From contig NC_091193.1 in assembly GCF_040958095.1 (NCBI RefSeq), forward strand, positions 23,106,901-23,170,900: DNA of 64,000 nt, read 5' to 3'. This document shows, one piece after another, positions 22,960-34,648 of this stretch (position 1 is its first letter; each line of letters opens with the position of its first letter). The position numbers were made by a program, and so were the translations under genes. Origin of the DNA: Procambarus clarkii (Eukaryota > Arthropoda > Malacostraca > Decapoda > Cambaridae). The notes beneath the pieces were generated by a model that saw nothing but the letters and a program-made list of their open reading frames with translations, was not told where the DNA came from and ran no database searches.

Positions 22960-23410
22960 ACTAAACCCTGCCCCGACTTCCAAACCTTCAAGACGTTTGG
23001 GAGCCGGAAGCAGGGGGAGGGGAGCAGAGTGAACAACAGGGGAAGGAATAGAGAACGTGGACTGAACCATAATCAAAGCGACTAACGCCCCCAGTTCTGG
23101 GTCCCTATAACCAAAGTGGGACATACGGGTGGGTAACCAACTTAAACCTAGCATGCAACAAGAATGCTGCCCGTACCCTAACAGCAATGTCATCAGAATA
23201 GTACTGGAGAACAAGCAGAGAACAAGACTCTGAAGACTCCGGGTCATAGGTGTCATTGACCCAACAGGCAGCATAATGGAGGTAAAAGAGGTGACAGTCA
23301 CCCTGAGACAAGGGCGCACAGCACTCTTTGAGGTCGCACGAGGTGTGCTGGAACTCTGAAAATGTATCCATAGGTCCACCGAGCCCCAACAGGGTTTTCC
23401 AGGGTCCATA
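22960..23410 (-). pseudogene. DIRS Gag-like remnant (D3)
   Basis: The minus frame contains CHLFYLHYAACWVNDTYDPE, then SCSLLVLQYYSDDIAVRVRA. It aligns with the D5 frame at 30.27-30.51 kb (CLSRAACWVTNTFDPESCET). The Cys-rich block followed by an acidic/hydrophobic helix and a FGYRDP-type motif resembles Gag of DIRS elements. Confidence 0.55.
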
Positions 23411-24599
23411 GGCTGACTGCTACAGAAAGCCCGGGCAAGGTGTTGCTAACCAGTTAAGATCCAAAGCTAACAAGGGGGGACAAAGCTAACAGTACTTCTA
23501 GTGTGTGGTCTGGTCAACATACTTCAGCCACGTTATTGTGACTCATCGCCTGCATAACAAGGGGGGAGATCAAAACACTGAATCCCTGCAACGTGTACAA
23601 TCACGGGGGCCTAGCAGAGGGCTACCAAAATAATAGACGTGGAACTAAAGCCACACCAGGCAGACTTCCCACCAGGAAGATTCCCTAACCAGGCAGACTC
23701 TCCACCAGAAGGGGGGGAAAAAAAAAAAAAAAAAAAAGAGGTCCCCGAGGAAACAGGAACTGGCTGCCGCACAGGTAGGCAGGCTGTACAACACCTTGAT
23801 GCCCCAACCAGCACAATACCACTCTCTACCCAAGGCCAAACAAGGGCCACAAAATCCCAGATGGCCCCAAGGATGGGGGGGGGGTAAATGCCAAGCAGCA
23901 AAAACCCCTATGGAAATGGTTTCCCGAATGCACCAGGGAAGGGAAGGGAAGACTAACACGCAAGGGCAGTACTCACAGGGTACCTAGGGAAGGATGCTCC
24001 TAAGTGCATGCAGCCCCGGCACTGATGACACCTGGTCATCACACACAACAACACTGCAGAGGTTGCCACGAAGGCAAAGCACCACCTTGGAAATCGAGGC
24101 CAGAGAAGACGTCCGTCTTGGACCACATTAGCTAACAAACTGGAGTGCTGGGTAGCTGGCGCGGGGAGGGTGAGGGGAGAGGGAGGGGGAGGGGAGGGAA
24201 GAAGAGGAAAGGGGAGGGAAGAAGAGGGGAGGGGAGGGGGAAGGGCTGTGCGGATGAGTGGCGCAGCAGTAGAATGTGACGTTTGCTTGTTTCCTTGGGA
24301 TTGGAGGGAGTTCTGCCTCTGTTTGGTTTTCTTTGTACTTTTCTTACCATGTGGAGTTTGTTTTGTTATGCCTACCTTTCTGGGTGCCTAACCTTGGTTG
24401 ATGGCAGATAAGGGAAAACCCCCAACCACAGGGAGGGTTTTTCAGGACCATTGCTTCCTGCAACTTCTGAGTGGGCAAAGTTCTGGCTTGTGATCCCCGG
24501 TAGGTCAAACTCTACAGACTAATGCCCAGGTCTAATATATCACACATTTAGCTCAAAAGCTCCAGGGAGACGAAGCGGGCTCCCCACAGAAAAAAAAAG

Positions 24600-25638
24600 T
24601 ATTTTGGAGTTTTTGGAATGCATTAAAAAATTTTCCTCACAAGTTAATTTTCCATGAACTTAATTTTAGGGAGGCTTTTCAAGAATACACCACTTCACTG
24701 AAATGGGGTAATGATGAAATTCCAATCCATGCTTTAGATGAAACATACCCATTTCATTAATATTCAAAATCTAGTAATTTTATATAAGTAAAGGTTTAAT
24801 TCAACTGATTAAACTATCTCTACCTATTTATTTTCTAAATGGATACGCATTATAGTCCGAGAACTTACCAATGGTAATGGTTGACCTCATAAAATCTTAT
24901 TTCTGAGGCAGACTCTGAAGGGCACCAAATGTAAATGACAACGAATTATACAAGATACAGCAATCGTGTATGTAAAGCTGATACCATTTGCAAAGAAAAT
25001 GTTAAAAATGACAAAAGAAATATAGCAGTCACTGGAAAGACAATATGGACGTTTGGTAGAATTTAAGTGAAAAGTATGTAGCCAGAGGAATTATATATTA
25101 TAACAGTTTCCTCTTTCATGGGGGTGGGAAGTTACCAACCTGGAAGAATTAGAAAACTATTGATACAAGGTTCAAATACCTAGAGCAGACACCTCACCAT
25201 TTACCAATTCTTCCACAGCACATACTACACCATCATGTAGAATTCTAATTCCCTTTTCTTACCACCAGACTGTCCATCCACCAAGATTGGTCGGCACAAC
25301 GACAGCCTCACTTCTCGCAGGTCAGCATTCAATCCCCAATGGTCCAAGTAGTTGGGCACCATTCCTTCACTCCATCTTCATATTCCTTCCAAGTGCTATA
25401 CAGTCATACTGTTTTAGTGCTGTTTCCCGATAATTACCTTATCTTTATGACTGGCTTGAAACCACCTCACATGCCAATCATTTCCTCTCTCCCCCATTCA
25501 CCTCAATTACTGTATGTAATTCTTTATTGCAAGACATTAAGAAAAAGGAGTAGGCAGATTAAAGGAAAAAAAATATCAAGGTAAACTTATAATGAATTTC
25601 CTTACAAATCTAAGTGTTAGCAGTTCTATAATTCTTAC
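24600..25638. other. Intronic unique-looking DNA
   Basis: No exon or repeat is recognised between the end of D3 and rhomboid coding exon 3. It is AT-rich with scattered stops in all frames. Confidence 0.3.
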
Positions 25639-25809
25639 CTCAGCAGTACACAACAGCGGAATAAGAAGGGGAGGTGGGCAGCAGGAGTATTGAGCAATGT
25701 AATGACGGTCCCCGTGAGATACTTGAGAGCGCGGAGCAATGGAGAAAGCCGTAGCAACAAGGGTTCTCTGCACAATAGATCGAGTCCCTGCATCCACTGG
25801 AACATTAAC
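25639..25809 (-). CDS. Rhomboid protease, coding exon 3
   Basis: The acceptor CTTTTCCAG precedes GTTAATGTTCCAGTG at 25809; the donor is GCTGAG|GTAAGA at 25639; phase 0. It encodes residues 78-134. After a linker it has HYIAQYSCCPPPLLIPLLCT, which matches the YxCxPPP block just before and in TM1 of RHBDL-type rhomboids. Confidence 0.9.
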
Positions 25810-26950
25810 CTGGAAAAGAATAGAAAGTGGTGCACTGTTACTACTATAAATCTTTTCTTTAATTCTTTGCATGGAAAATTACCAGCCATAAACAATCAAA
25901 TTACAGAAAGGGTAAAGTCAGCTTCGTCATAATACAGTATGGTATATGTACTGCATTTCAATTCTAGAATTTAAAATAAAAAGAAGGGGAGGCTCCTTAA
26001 GCCAGGCTGCTGCTGAGGCTATTGTGTAAAATTCTTAAATCAACAGATTCATGGCAGCCCAGATGACAAACATTCTTGCTGTTTGAACTGTTTGATTTTT
26101 GCTGGAACTTCGGTACTAATTAGTGTTTTTTACCATTACTAGCCATAGTACGGAAATATTCAGGTCGCATATGAAATATCATCATTGATCATGGTTTTAA
26201 CTATATCCTTTCTTATTGTTTGCCAGTCATAAACACTCATTCACATACACATATGTTGTTCAACATAAGATTATTTTCAACCATGTTACTGTGACAATAA
26301 GTCACAATAACATGGTTGAAAAATTAAGACATCCAACCCACAACTCTGAAAATGAAAGTACTATATACCTTACCTTATTCCCATACTTCAACTCTATTCC
26401 TACACTTCAAACCTACTCCTATACTTTTTACTTTACTCCAATTCTTCAACCTTGTTCCCCATCAACTATTACTTTATACTGACTTTCTCCACCACGCTTT
26501 TTCCATTACACGATCCAGGAAAGACTGAAATGTTGTAAACTCTTTCATATCCAGATCTGTCGGTAGCTAATTTGTTTATGTATGTTTATGTCAATGTGTT
26601 TCATGTGCATAATCAAATCTACCTCGATGAATGTCTTCTCAATAACAATAATTCTTATTTTACTTTTACCAAATAATAATCCATAAACAAATAAGTGCCT
26701 TGAACTATGGAAACAAAAATAATTAATGATGCATAATAAACTATACACTGTACTTTTAGATCCTTCACATTACCTTCTCACCACGAGGCACCTTGACTGT
26801 ATTTAGCACTTTGTTTTCATTTGTAATTTTGTCCAATATGCCCTAAGCAGTCTTATTAACTTTCCACTCATCATATTATGTGACCAAACTAAAAGTCTTT
26901 TGTATTTTTTCCAAGTTTTTAACCAATCAAATTTGTTTACATTTATATTT
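25810..26950. other. Intronic AT-rich DNA, no feature recognised
   Basis: No exon or catalogued repeat is visible. The CCATGTTACTGTGAC / GTCACAATAACATGG pair at 26279-26312 forms a short inverted repeat. Confidence 0.3.
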
Positions 26951-27559
26951 ACAACAAACCAGCATTGAATGTAATAAAATGCCATTTTCTGGGCGAGACC
27001 CGGAGGCTTCCTGGAGCTATCCAGGCTGAAATGTATCTATTAGCTTTCTGGCATGAGTCAAAGTGCATGGAGTTCTTGCCTACTGGGGACCACAAGCCAG
27101 AACCTGGCCCCCCTCAGAGAGCCACAAGAAGCAATGGCCTATAGAAACCCCCATGTGGTTGGAAGCATTCTATGTCTGCCATCGACCGGATCTGGCACCC
27201 AGAAAGATAGGGGCTCCAAAACAAACCCCTATTCTGGTGAAAATATTGCTACTGAAAGCTGAACAAGTGGACAGAACTCCCCAAACGAAAATTAGCAAAC
27301 TAGCATGACGTCATCACGTTGCCGCACCACTGTCTGCGCAACCCCTCCCCCCTCCCTGGGAGGGGGAAGGGGGAGAGCCCCAGACCCTCACGCTGGCGAT
27401 CCAACCAGTAGTTCTAAGGTTGGATATCATAAACACACGAAAACACCCCTGACCTGAGGGAGGGAGGGAGGGAGGGATGCCTGGGAGCCTCCAGGTCTCA
27501 CCCAGTCAATGGCGTTTCATTACATTCAACCTGGCACCGCCTCTCTCGCGAACGCTGGG

Positions 27560-28842
27560 TTCGACCCCTGGGGGTCTTGCGTCGGCTGCTGTGTCGCTGG
27601 CTTCCTCTTCTGGTTTTTCACGGTTCAGTGCCTTGGCGCCTACCCGAGCCCTCGCTCAATGTGCACACAGATGTGTCGTCTCTCGGCTGGGGCCTTGTGA
27701 CCAGTGCTCACCAGGCCGGCCAGGGGCGTTGGGGTTTGTCCTTCCGTCGAGCTCACATCACGGTGCGGGAGTTCGCGGCGGTGTTGTTTTCTCTTCAGAG
27801 GATTCGGGTCGCCCGCAGATCGACGATTTGGTTCCATTCGGACTGCTCTCCGGTGGTTCATTGCCTGAACAGCAGGGGGTTCAATGTGGTCCTTGAATCT
27901 TTGGGGTTGGTCGCTTCGGGTGACTTTTCTGCTGAGTTCTCGGGGTTTAGCTCTCCTGGCGGTTCACGTACAGGGTGTCCAACGTCTTGGCCGATGGCCT
28001 GTCTCGCTTTGTTCCCCTCTCCACTGAGTGGACGGTCGACGACGCTTCCTTCCGTTGGCTTTGCCAGACGTTCTGGCGCCCCGAGGTGGACCTCTTCGCG
28101 TCGGCGTGGCCGAGGCGCCTTCCCCGATCGCGAAGCCGTCGGGGTCGATGCCTTTCAACTGGACTGGTCGAGGTGGGGGTTCCTGTACCTCTTTCCCCCC
28201 GGTTCGGCTGTTGCTCCAGGTCCTGACTGGCTTGGAGACTTACCAGGGGAGGGTTGTCCTTCTGACCACTTGGTGGCTGGCCCAGCCTTGGTTTTAGGCG
28301 CTGCTTACTCGGTGTCCGAACCCGAAGGTTTTCCCGCGGCTCCGCCTCTTTCAGCAGATCGGGCCGGTACGTCACGTGGCTGGTTCGATCTTCTCCTAGA
28401 GTCTTCGCGTATGGGTTTTTTGACTCGAGTCTATCATCATCTCTATGGTTATCAGGTGGCCTCCTTGTTGGTGTCCCACATAAGGGCTTCTTCTCGGTGG
28501 CAGTATGAAGTTTCCTGGTGGTCCTTCCGTTTCTTTTTGCGTCTTCGTCGTGTTAATTCGTTGTCTGTTAGGGTGGTCTTGTCCTTTCTCTCTTGGTTGT
28601 TTCAGGACCGTCATATGCCTAACACTGTCGCCTCTTATCGTGCGGCACTGGCGGAGCCGCTTCAGCTTGCCTTCGGTATCGATGTTACGTCTGCACCGTT
28701 TCGCAAGCTGTCTCGTGCTTTGTTTCACCTCCGGCCTGCTCATGCGCCGCCTGAGCCGTCCTGGTCTTTGGACAGAGTGCTCGCTTACCTTTCGCCTCCT
28801 CGTTTTGTTGTGGCCCCTTCGGTCCGAGATTGTTTCTCCTAG
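27560..28842 (+). pseudogene. DIRS RNase H plus N-terminal tyrosine recombinase (D4)
   Basis: A long open frame (27577-28842) begins with RNase H (NVHTDVSSLGWGLVTSAHQA, then RRAHITVREFAAVLFSLQRI and TIWFHSDCSPVVHCLNSRG). After a frame change the VLADGLSRFVPLSTEWTVDD block appears in another frame (27975 on). The recombinase N-terminal region follows (NTVASYRAALAEPLQLAFGI). At least one frameshift and the missing RT mean it cannot act alone. Confidence 0.8.
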
Positions 28843-29412
28843 GCTTTCTTCTTGGTGGCATTAGCCTCTGGGGGTCAGGTCGGGGACCTTCATGCTCTTC
28901 TCCGGCGCAGGGGTTTCTGCTCTTTTGATCTTGGAGATTGTTTTGTTCGCTTGCAGCCATCTCCTCCTTTTCTGGCGAAGAATGAGACTGCTGCATTCCG
29001 GAGGGGTCCGTGGGTGGTTGATGCTTGGTTGGTACGGCCGGGGGTGCATCATGCTTTGTGTCCGGTTGCGGCACTTCGCCGTTATTTGCGCGCCACAGCT
29101 TCTGTGCCCGGGGACGCGCTTTGGGTTATACCAGTTTTCCTTCTTCCCTGTTCGCAGGTTCGGATCTCCCAGGTCGTCTGCAGGGTTATCAAATCCAGCC
29201 AGCCTGCAGTCTATCCCCGTGCCCATGACGTCTGTAAGTTTGCGGCTCTTGCTGCCGTCTTTGGAAATATGTGTGTCTGATATTCGGGCGCAGGGTTTTT
29301 GGCGGTCGAACAGGGTCCTGGCTGCTCGTTACCTCGTGAATGTCCCTGGGCCCCGTCGGGCCTGTGTCGCTTTGGGTCGGCGGTTGCAGCCAGTTGTCTC
29401 GACTTCAACTTG
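28843..29412 (+). pseudogene. DIRS tyrosine recombinase catalytic region (D4)
   Basis: After a TAG at 28840-28842 the frame continues FFLVALASGGQVGDLHALLR, where DIRS recombinases usually have a catalytic Arg after GG (here GGQVG, possibly lost). Next come FRRGPWVVDAWLVRPG, HHALCPVAALRRYLRATA, the HDVCKFAALAAVFGNM block in place of HxxR (here HDVC, Arg lost) and, one frame over, FWRSNRVLAARYLVNVPGPR. It is a decayed gene. Confidence 0.72.
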
Positions 29413-29473
29413 AGGAGTGAGCGATGACTGCCTCCCGGGCGAGTCCCTCTTTTTTCCGTCTGTGGGTAGTTAG

Positions 29474-29560
29474 CTCCGGGGAGCCGACACGGCTCCCCCA
29501 GAAAACCAGCGTTGAATGTAATGAAACGCCATTTTCTGGGCGAGTCCCAGAGGTTCCCTG
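29474..29560 (+). other. Internal complementary region / circle-junction-like segment of D4
   Basis: CTCCGGGGAGCCGACACGG-CTCCCCCAGAAAA (right end of the element) runs directly into CCAGCGTTGAATGTAATG-AAACGCC (left end). The same junction is found inverted next to the recombinase 3' end in D1 (11060-11105), D2 (14985-15025), D3 (21145-21185) and D6 (34110-34160). Confidence 0.75.
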
Positions 29561-30265
29561 GCATCCCTCCCTCCCTCCATCCAGTCAGCGTTTTTTTTTG
29601 TGTTTTTGACATCCAGCCTAAGAACTGTGGTGTGGGTAGCCAGCATGAAGGGTCTGGGGCTCCCCCTTCCCCCTCCTGGGGAGGGGGGAGCTGCACAGAC
29701 TGTGGCACAGCGACGTGTGACGTAACACTAGTTTGCATGTTTTCTGTTGGGGAGTTCTATCCACTAGTTCGGCTTTTGGTAGCAATTTTAACCAGAATAG
29801 GGGTTTGTTTTGGGGCGCTTACCTTTCTGGGTGTCTGATCCGGTCGATGGCAGACAGAATGCTTCCAACCACACGGGGGTTTCTATAGGCCATTGCTCCC
29901 CTTGCCTCTCTGAGGGGGCCCAGTTCTGGTCGTAGTCCCCGGTAGGCCTAAGAACTCCATACACATGACTGATGCCAAAGTCTGACATTAGCATATCAGC
30001 CTGGGATAGCTCCAGGGAGCCAACGGGGCTCCCCACAGAAAACTTTGATTGAAATTGAACCAGTTTTCATTTTTGGGATATTTGAATCTGACAGCCCTTT
30101 AAGAGCCGGAAAGGGGGGGGGGGGAAGGGAGGGGTGACCAACAACAGGGGAAGAACCAGGGAGTGCAAACTGAACCAAAGTCGAAGGAAGCGACTAACAT
30201 CCCCATAGTCCGGGTCCCTATAACCAAAACGGAGCAGCCTCTGGGCATCCAGGTGGGCAACCAAC

Positions 30266-30552
30266 CTAGCATTGATGCATGCCAAACCTAGCATGCAACA
30301 CGAACGCCGCCTGTACCCTAATCTCAATGTCATCAGAATTGGTAAATTGGAGAACAAGCAAAGAGCATGTCTCACAAGACTCCGGGTCAAACGTGTTGGT
30401 GACCCAACAGGCGGCACGACTGAGGCAAAAGCGGTGACTGTTACCCTGAAATAAGGACACACAGTAACCTTCAAACTCGCAAGAGGCGAGCTGGAATTCG
30501 GAAGACGTATCCATAGGTCTACAGAGCCCCGACAGAGTTTTCCAGGGCCCAT
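30266..30552 (-). pseudogene. DIRS Gag-like remnant (D5)
   Basis: The minus frame reads MDTSSEFQLASCEFEGYCVS, CLSRAACWVTNTFDPESCET, CSLLVLQFTNSDDIEIRVQA. Another frame gives RLLRFGYRDPDYGDVSRFL, typical of the end of DIRS Gag. It aligns with D3, supporting a real ancestral gene. Confidence 0.58.
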
Positions 30553-31315
30553 AGGCTGCCTGCTACGGGAAGCCCGGGCAAGGGGTTGCTAACTGGTTAG
30601 ACCCAAAGCTAACAAGGGGGAGATCAACACTGAAACCCCTGCAATGTGTACAATCATAGGGAGCTAGCAGAGGGCCACCAAAATTTTACAAGTGGTCCTA
30701 TAGCCACACCAGACAAACCCCCACCAGCAAGCAGACAAAACAGAAAGCAAAAGAAAACCCCCTCAAAAGTACAATGTCCCCATGGAAATGGGAAGCTGCT
30801 GCCGCGTCAGTAGGCAGGCTGCAGAACACCTTGACGCTCCAACCAGCACAATACCAAACAAGGGCCATGAAACCCCAGCTGGCCCCAAGTGTGGGGTAAA
30901 TGCAGAGCAGCAAAACCCCCTACAGAAATGGCATCCCAAAAGCACAAGGGAAGATAACCCTGACACCCAATGATAGTACTCACAGGACACTTAGGGAAGG
31001 CTGCACTAAGCACATGCAGCCCCGCTACACTTCAGGTACACCTGGTTACCACACCACGAACAGCAGAGGACACTACAAAGGAAACTGAGGCCAGAGTCGA
31101 CGACTGCCCCAGATTGCATTAGCCAGCTAACCGGGGTTGGGTAGCTAGCTGGTGCAGAGAGTCTGGGCTCTCCCTAGGGGGGGTGGGGGTGGGGGGGGGG
31201 GGGGGGGGGGTTGCGTGTTTCTTTGGGAATTCAGGGCATTCTGCTTCTCTTCAGTTTTTGGTTGCAATTTTCTTACCACGTGGGGTCTGTTTTGGTATGC
31301 CTACCTTTCTAAGTG

Positions 31316-31583
31316 CCTGTCTTGAGGTTATCTTGAGATGATTTCGGTGCTTAGCGTCCCCGCCTCCCGGTCCTCGACCAGGCTTCCTTTTTGTTACACA
31401 CCCCCAGGAAGCAGCCCGTAGCAGCTGTCTAACTCCCAGGTACATGTTTACTGCTAGGTAACTGGGGCATCTGGATGAAAGAAACTCTGCCCACTCGTTT
31501 CTGCCTCCACCAGGGATCGAACCCGGAACCTCAGGACTACGAATCCGAAGAGTTGTCCACTCAGCTGTCAGGCCTAACTGCCA
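31316..31583 (-). repeat. tRNA-derived SINE (second family), near-complete, inside D5
   Basis: It is the inverse of the copy at 10.06 kb: TTGAGGTTATCTTGAGATGA, CCTCGACCAGGCTTCC, GTAGCAGCTGTCTAACTCCC, GGGATCGAACCCGGAACC (B box inverse) and CCACTCAGCTGTCAGGCC. It splits the CTAAGTGCCTGTC / CAGTCGATGGCAGAT ITR sequence. Confidence 0.82.
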
Positions 31584-31790
31584 GTCGATGGCAGATAAAT
31601 AAAAACCCCAACCAAAAGGGGTGTTTTCCAGGGTCATTGCTACCTGTGCCTATCTGATGGGGGGGGAGGGGGGGCAGGTTCTGGCTCGTGGTCCCTGGTA
31701 GGCTGAACTCCATATTGACTAATGCCCTGATCTAATGTATTGCATATTAGCCCGATAGCTCCAGGGAGCCGAGGGGGCTCCCCTCAGAAA

Positions 31791-32193
31791 TGACCATTAA
31801 AAACCAAGATAAGGTAGTCAGTACTATATGGACATCTAATGTAAACAGTCCTAGCATATGAAGCTTCCATATAGAACACATTCCTCATAAAGAATAATAA
31901 ATATAAATTCAGATATTTGCCACAGGGTTGGTCCCAGAACTAAGAATAGATCTGAAAGTTTAATCTAACATTGGAGAACAAAAGGACAAGAGTGGAAATG
32001 ATAAACACATACAGTACAAGCTTTTGTATATGTCTGATGAGTTTGTTTGTAAATACATACAATCACAAATTCGTCATAAATCAGGCGAGTTTTCAAGACA
32101 ACTTCTACCGAAGCTTTTAAAGATGTCTTCCCCACAAATACCAGTACTAATAGATAGGCACAGATGCACAACAAAAAGTAATAAAACACTTAC
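31791..32193. other. Intronic DNA, no feature recognised
   Basis: AT-rich sequence between D5 and rhomboid coding exon 2, with no further repeat or exon. Confidence 0.3.
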
Positions 32194-32361
32194 CAGGCCA
32201 TAAAATTCCTGTAGATTAATGTAGCCATCATTGTTGTAGTCCACATGATAAAGCATACTATCCACCATATCATCTGAGAGGGGAACTTCACTTACTGGGG
32301 TGTTCAGCAAGTATTTCTTAAGCTCAGACCGAAGAATGTATCCATCTCCATCACTATCAAT
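32194..32361 (-). CDS. Rhomboid protease, coding exon 2 (two EF-hand loops)
   Basis: The acceptor TTCTGTAG precedes ATTGATAGTGATGG at 32361; the donor is GGCCTG|GTAAGT at 32194; phase 0. It encodes residues 22-77. Loop 1 is DSDGDGYILRSE and loop 2 DYNNDGYINLQE; both have acidic or oxygen ligands at 1, 3, 5 and Glu at 12, so both should bind calcium. The entering helix of EF-hand 1 (NWHEIFQK) comes from exon 1. Confidence 0.93.
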
Positions 32362-32719
32362 CTACAGAACAAAACAAATTTTGTTAAAATTTTATAAGCT
32401 AAATTGGTGAAGCTAAAATGCTAATTACTTGATATTAAAAAAATTACATGGGCTAATATCACTACCAGTGATATATAAAATTAAAATGTGCAGAACAATT
32501 TTAACTAAACAGACTTATTTACGTCAAATTTTCTTATAAAATTAGTATATTTCAAAGTAAAACAATGTTTTTTCAACTTCTACAGTCAGCACTGACATTG
32601 TAGTAAACAAATACTGGTATGTTACAATTTTTATTTACCTATGTAATTCTAAGAGATAGTGTGTAGCTTTCCTTGTCGCTCCGAAGATTTGAGAAGCAAT
32701 GGAATTAATTTATGTATAT

Positions 32720-33150
32720 ATTTACCTAAATTTACCCAAGAGCCACTAACTTTGTCGAGCCTGGCCTCGGGCCGGGCTTGGGGAGTAGAAGAACTCCCAG
32801 AACCCCATCAACCATCAACCAGGTATCTAGTGGCCTCGACGAGGACAAAAACCTGGGGGCTTCTTAAGGCCCACCAATTGTCCTATGATATTTTCTAGCT
32901 GGATTTTGGCATTTACGGCTTCAGCGGGTAGGCGGTTCCATGGGTTTATAACCCTCCTGGTAAAAACATCGGTTTTCAGTCCTACTTTAGAGAACATATT
33001 CTCCAACACTATATCTGTGATTGCCCTGTTATCAGTGACTTCAGACCAAATGGTATGAGGTACTTTGAGCTCTGTAATTACTTCATACACTCAGAAATAT
33101 TGGAAGATATTCTTGTGCTGTACCCAGATTTTGCTAGAGGGGGCTAATAG
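32720..33150 (-). pseudogene. LINE 3'-terminal fragment
   Basis: The minus frame ends with VGLKTDVFTRRVINPWNRLP and AEAVNAKIQLENI, the FxxRVVNxWNxLP block at the end of CR1/jockey-type LINE RT proteins. The 3' UTR holds CTCGTCGAGGCCACTAG and the GGCCCGAGGCCAGGCTCG stretch. 5'-truncated. Confidence 0.7.
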
Positions 33151-33554
33151 ATCAGCCTAACATTTCTTATTCTCTCCTAATTCCATGTATGACTGGCCAT
33201 CTTGTGAGGTGGAGATGTTGGATGAGCTTGTAGCTAGTTTATGATCTACACTGTAATCTTTCATATAGAATAGGGTAGCAGCACATTGCTGTGTATACCT
33301 AAGCTTGCTAATAAAAAGAAATAAGTAATAAAGGTTTAAATTATAGCTTTTATTATTATTACCAGTATTATCCTTATTAAATCATGAATGTTAACCATGG
33401 ATCATTAAGATCTCATATTGATATGTAATGTTAGTAATGTTGACCAAACTACACACTAGAAGATAAAAAGAAGACAACAATGTTATTAATATTTCTTGTG
33501 AATCATTAAATTGTGCAGTATGTCTCAATTTTTCACTTTTTTGCATATACATTA
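33151..33554. other. Intronic AT-rich DNA, no feature recognised
   Basis: No coding or repeat signal identified. Confidence 0.3.
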
Positions 33555-34440
33555 GAAAAAACCAGCGTTGAATATAATGAAACACCATTTTCTGGGCGAG
33601 TCCTGGAGGCTCGCCCAGAAAATTAGCATATTAACATATCCAGGCTGATATGCTAATGTCAGACCGTGGCATCAGTCATGTGTATGGAGTTCTGTGGGTC
33701 TACTGGGGACCACGAGCCAGAACCTGGCCCCCTCACAGAAGCACGAGGAGCAATGTCCTATTGAAACCCCTGTGTGGATGGAAGCATTCTATGTCTGCCA
33801 TCGACCGGGTTAGGCACCCAGAAAGGTAGGTGTCCCAAAAAAAACTATTCTGGTAAAAATTGCTACAAAAAGCCAAACAAGTGGATAGAACTCCCAAACA
33901 GAAACGAGCAAACGAGTATGACGGCACACGTCGCCGCGCCACAGTCTGTGCAGCTCTTCCCTCCCCGGGAGGGGGAGCCCCAGACCTACATGCCAGCCAT
34001 CCACCTCTCAGCTGAGGCTGGACATCAATAAACACGTGAAAACCGCCGACCAGGGGGAGGGAAGGTTGCCGGGGAGCCTCCGGGACTCGCCCCAAAAATG
34101 GCGTTTCATTACATTCAACGCTGGTTTTCTGAGGGAAGCCCCGTCGGGTTCCCGGAGTTACCTACCCGCAAATAAAAACCATAGGGACATACCCGGGAGG
34201 AAATCGCTGCTCATTCAACGCAAAGTCGAGACAACTGGCTGCAACCGCCAACCCAAAGCGACACAGGCTCGACGGGGCCCAGGGACATTCACGAGGTAAC
34301 GAGCAGCCAGGACACTGTTCGACTGCCAAAAATCCCACGCCCAAATATCAGACCAAGACATATTCCCAAAGACGGCAGCAAGAGCTGCGAACTTATGGAC
34401 ATCATGGGCACAGGGATAGACCACAGGCTGGCTGGATTTG
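33555..34440 (-). mobile_element. DIRS-like retrotransposon copy D6 (3' part only)
   Basis: It begins CCAGCGTTGAATATAATG, carries the whole left ITR, the ends-junction at 34110-34160 and the recombinase C-terminal end (34190-34440, minus: HDVHKFAALAAVFGNMSWSD, ARYLVNVPGPRRACVALGWR). It then breaks off into A-rich sequence. Confidence 0.78.
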
Positions 34441-34648
34441 TTTAAAATAAAAAAAAAGTGTTTTTACCTGTCACAAGTGTGGAATCTATACTTATACTTA
34501 TGAAATGAACGGTATGGTAAATAACACTGCTCAATTCCAATACAATGTCACACAATAAATAAATCAAAATGAAAATAAATCAAAATCTATGAAAATTCTA
34601 TTTATCAATGCAATCGGAAACAATGAAATGGAATCATAACATTTAGTA

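Larger units (their letters stand above)
20820..24590 (-). mobile_element. DIRS-like retrotransposon copy D3 (gag and RT remnants)
   Basis: This is the longest copy. The 3' side is on the left: GTAATGAAATTGC-type end motif inverted at 21125-21150, and an ends-junction at 21150-21185. RT sequence lies at 21355-21700 and a gag-like region at 22960-23410. The 5' ITR is at about 24140-24590 and ends CTCCAGGGAGACGAAGCGGG. With D5 it forms a second subfamily whose terminal repeat reads ACTAATGCCCAGGTCTAAT. All frames are broken. Confidence 0.78.
26955..30045 (+). mobile_element. DIRS-like retrotransposon copy D4 (RNase H and recombinase)
   Basis: The 5' ITR is at about 26960-27515 and the 3' ITR at about 29510-30042, complementary over hundreds of bases. 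The inside holds RNase H and tyrosine recombinase but no gag or RT. Right after the recombinase, 29474-29560 joins a copy of the element's right end (CTCCGGGGAGCCGACACGG) to a copy of its left end (CCAGCGTTGAATGTAATG). It is opposite in orientation to the other copies. Confidence 0.85.
30090..31790 (-). mobile_element. DIRS-like retrotransposon copy D5 (5' part with gag)
   Basis: It matches D3 from its gag-like region to its 5' ITR: the AACAGGGGAAG and GGGTCCCTATAACCAAA blocks, then CCATAGGCTGCCTGCTACGG, and the right end GCTCCAGGGAGCCGAGGGGG. A SINE has inserted into the ITR at 31316-31583, and G-runs lie at 31160-31212. The 3' part is absent. Confidence 0.78.

Noticed and set aside
23705-23745. 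A-run and Lys-rich frame as part of a gene
   Set aside because: Simple A-run within DIRS copy D3; no conserved protein in either strand.
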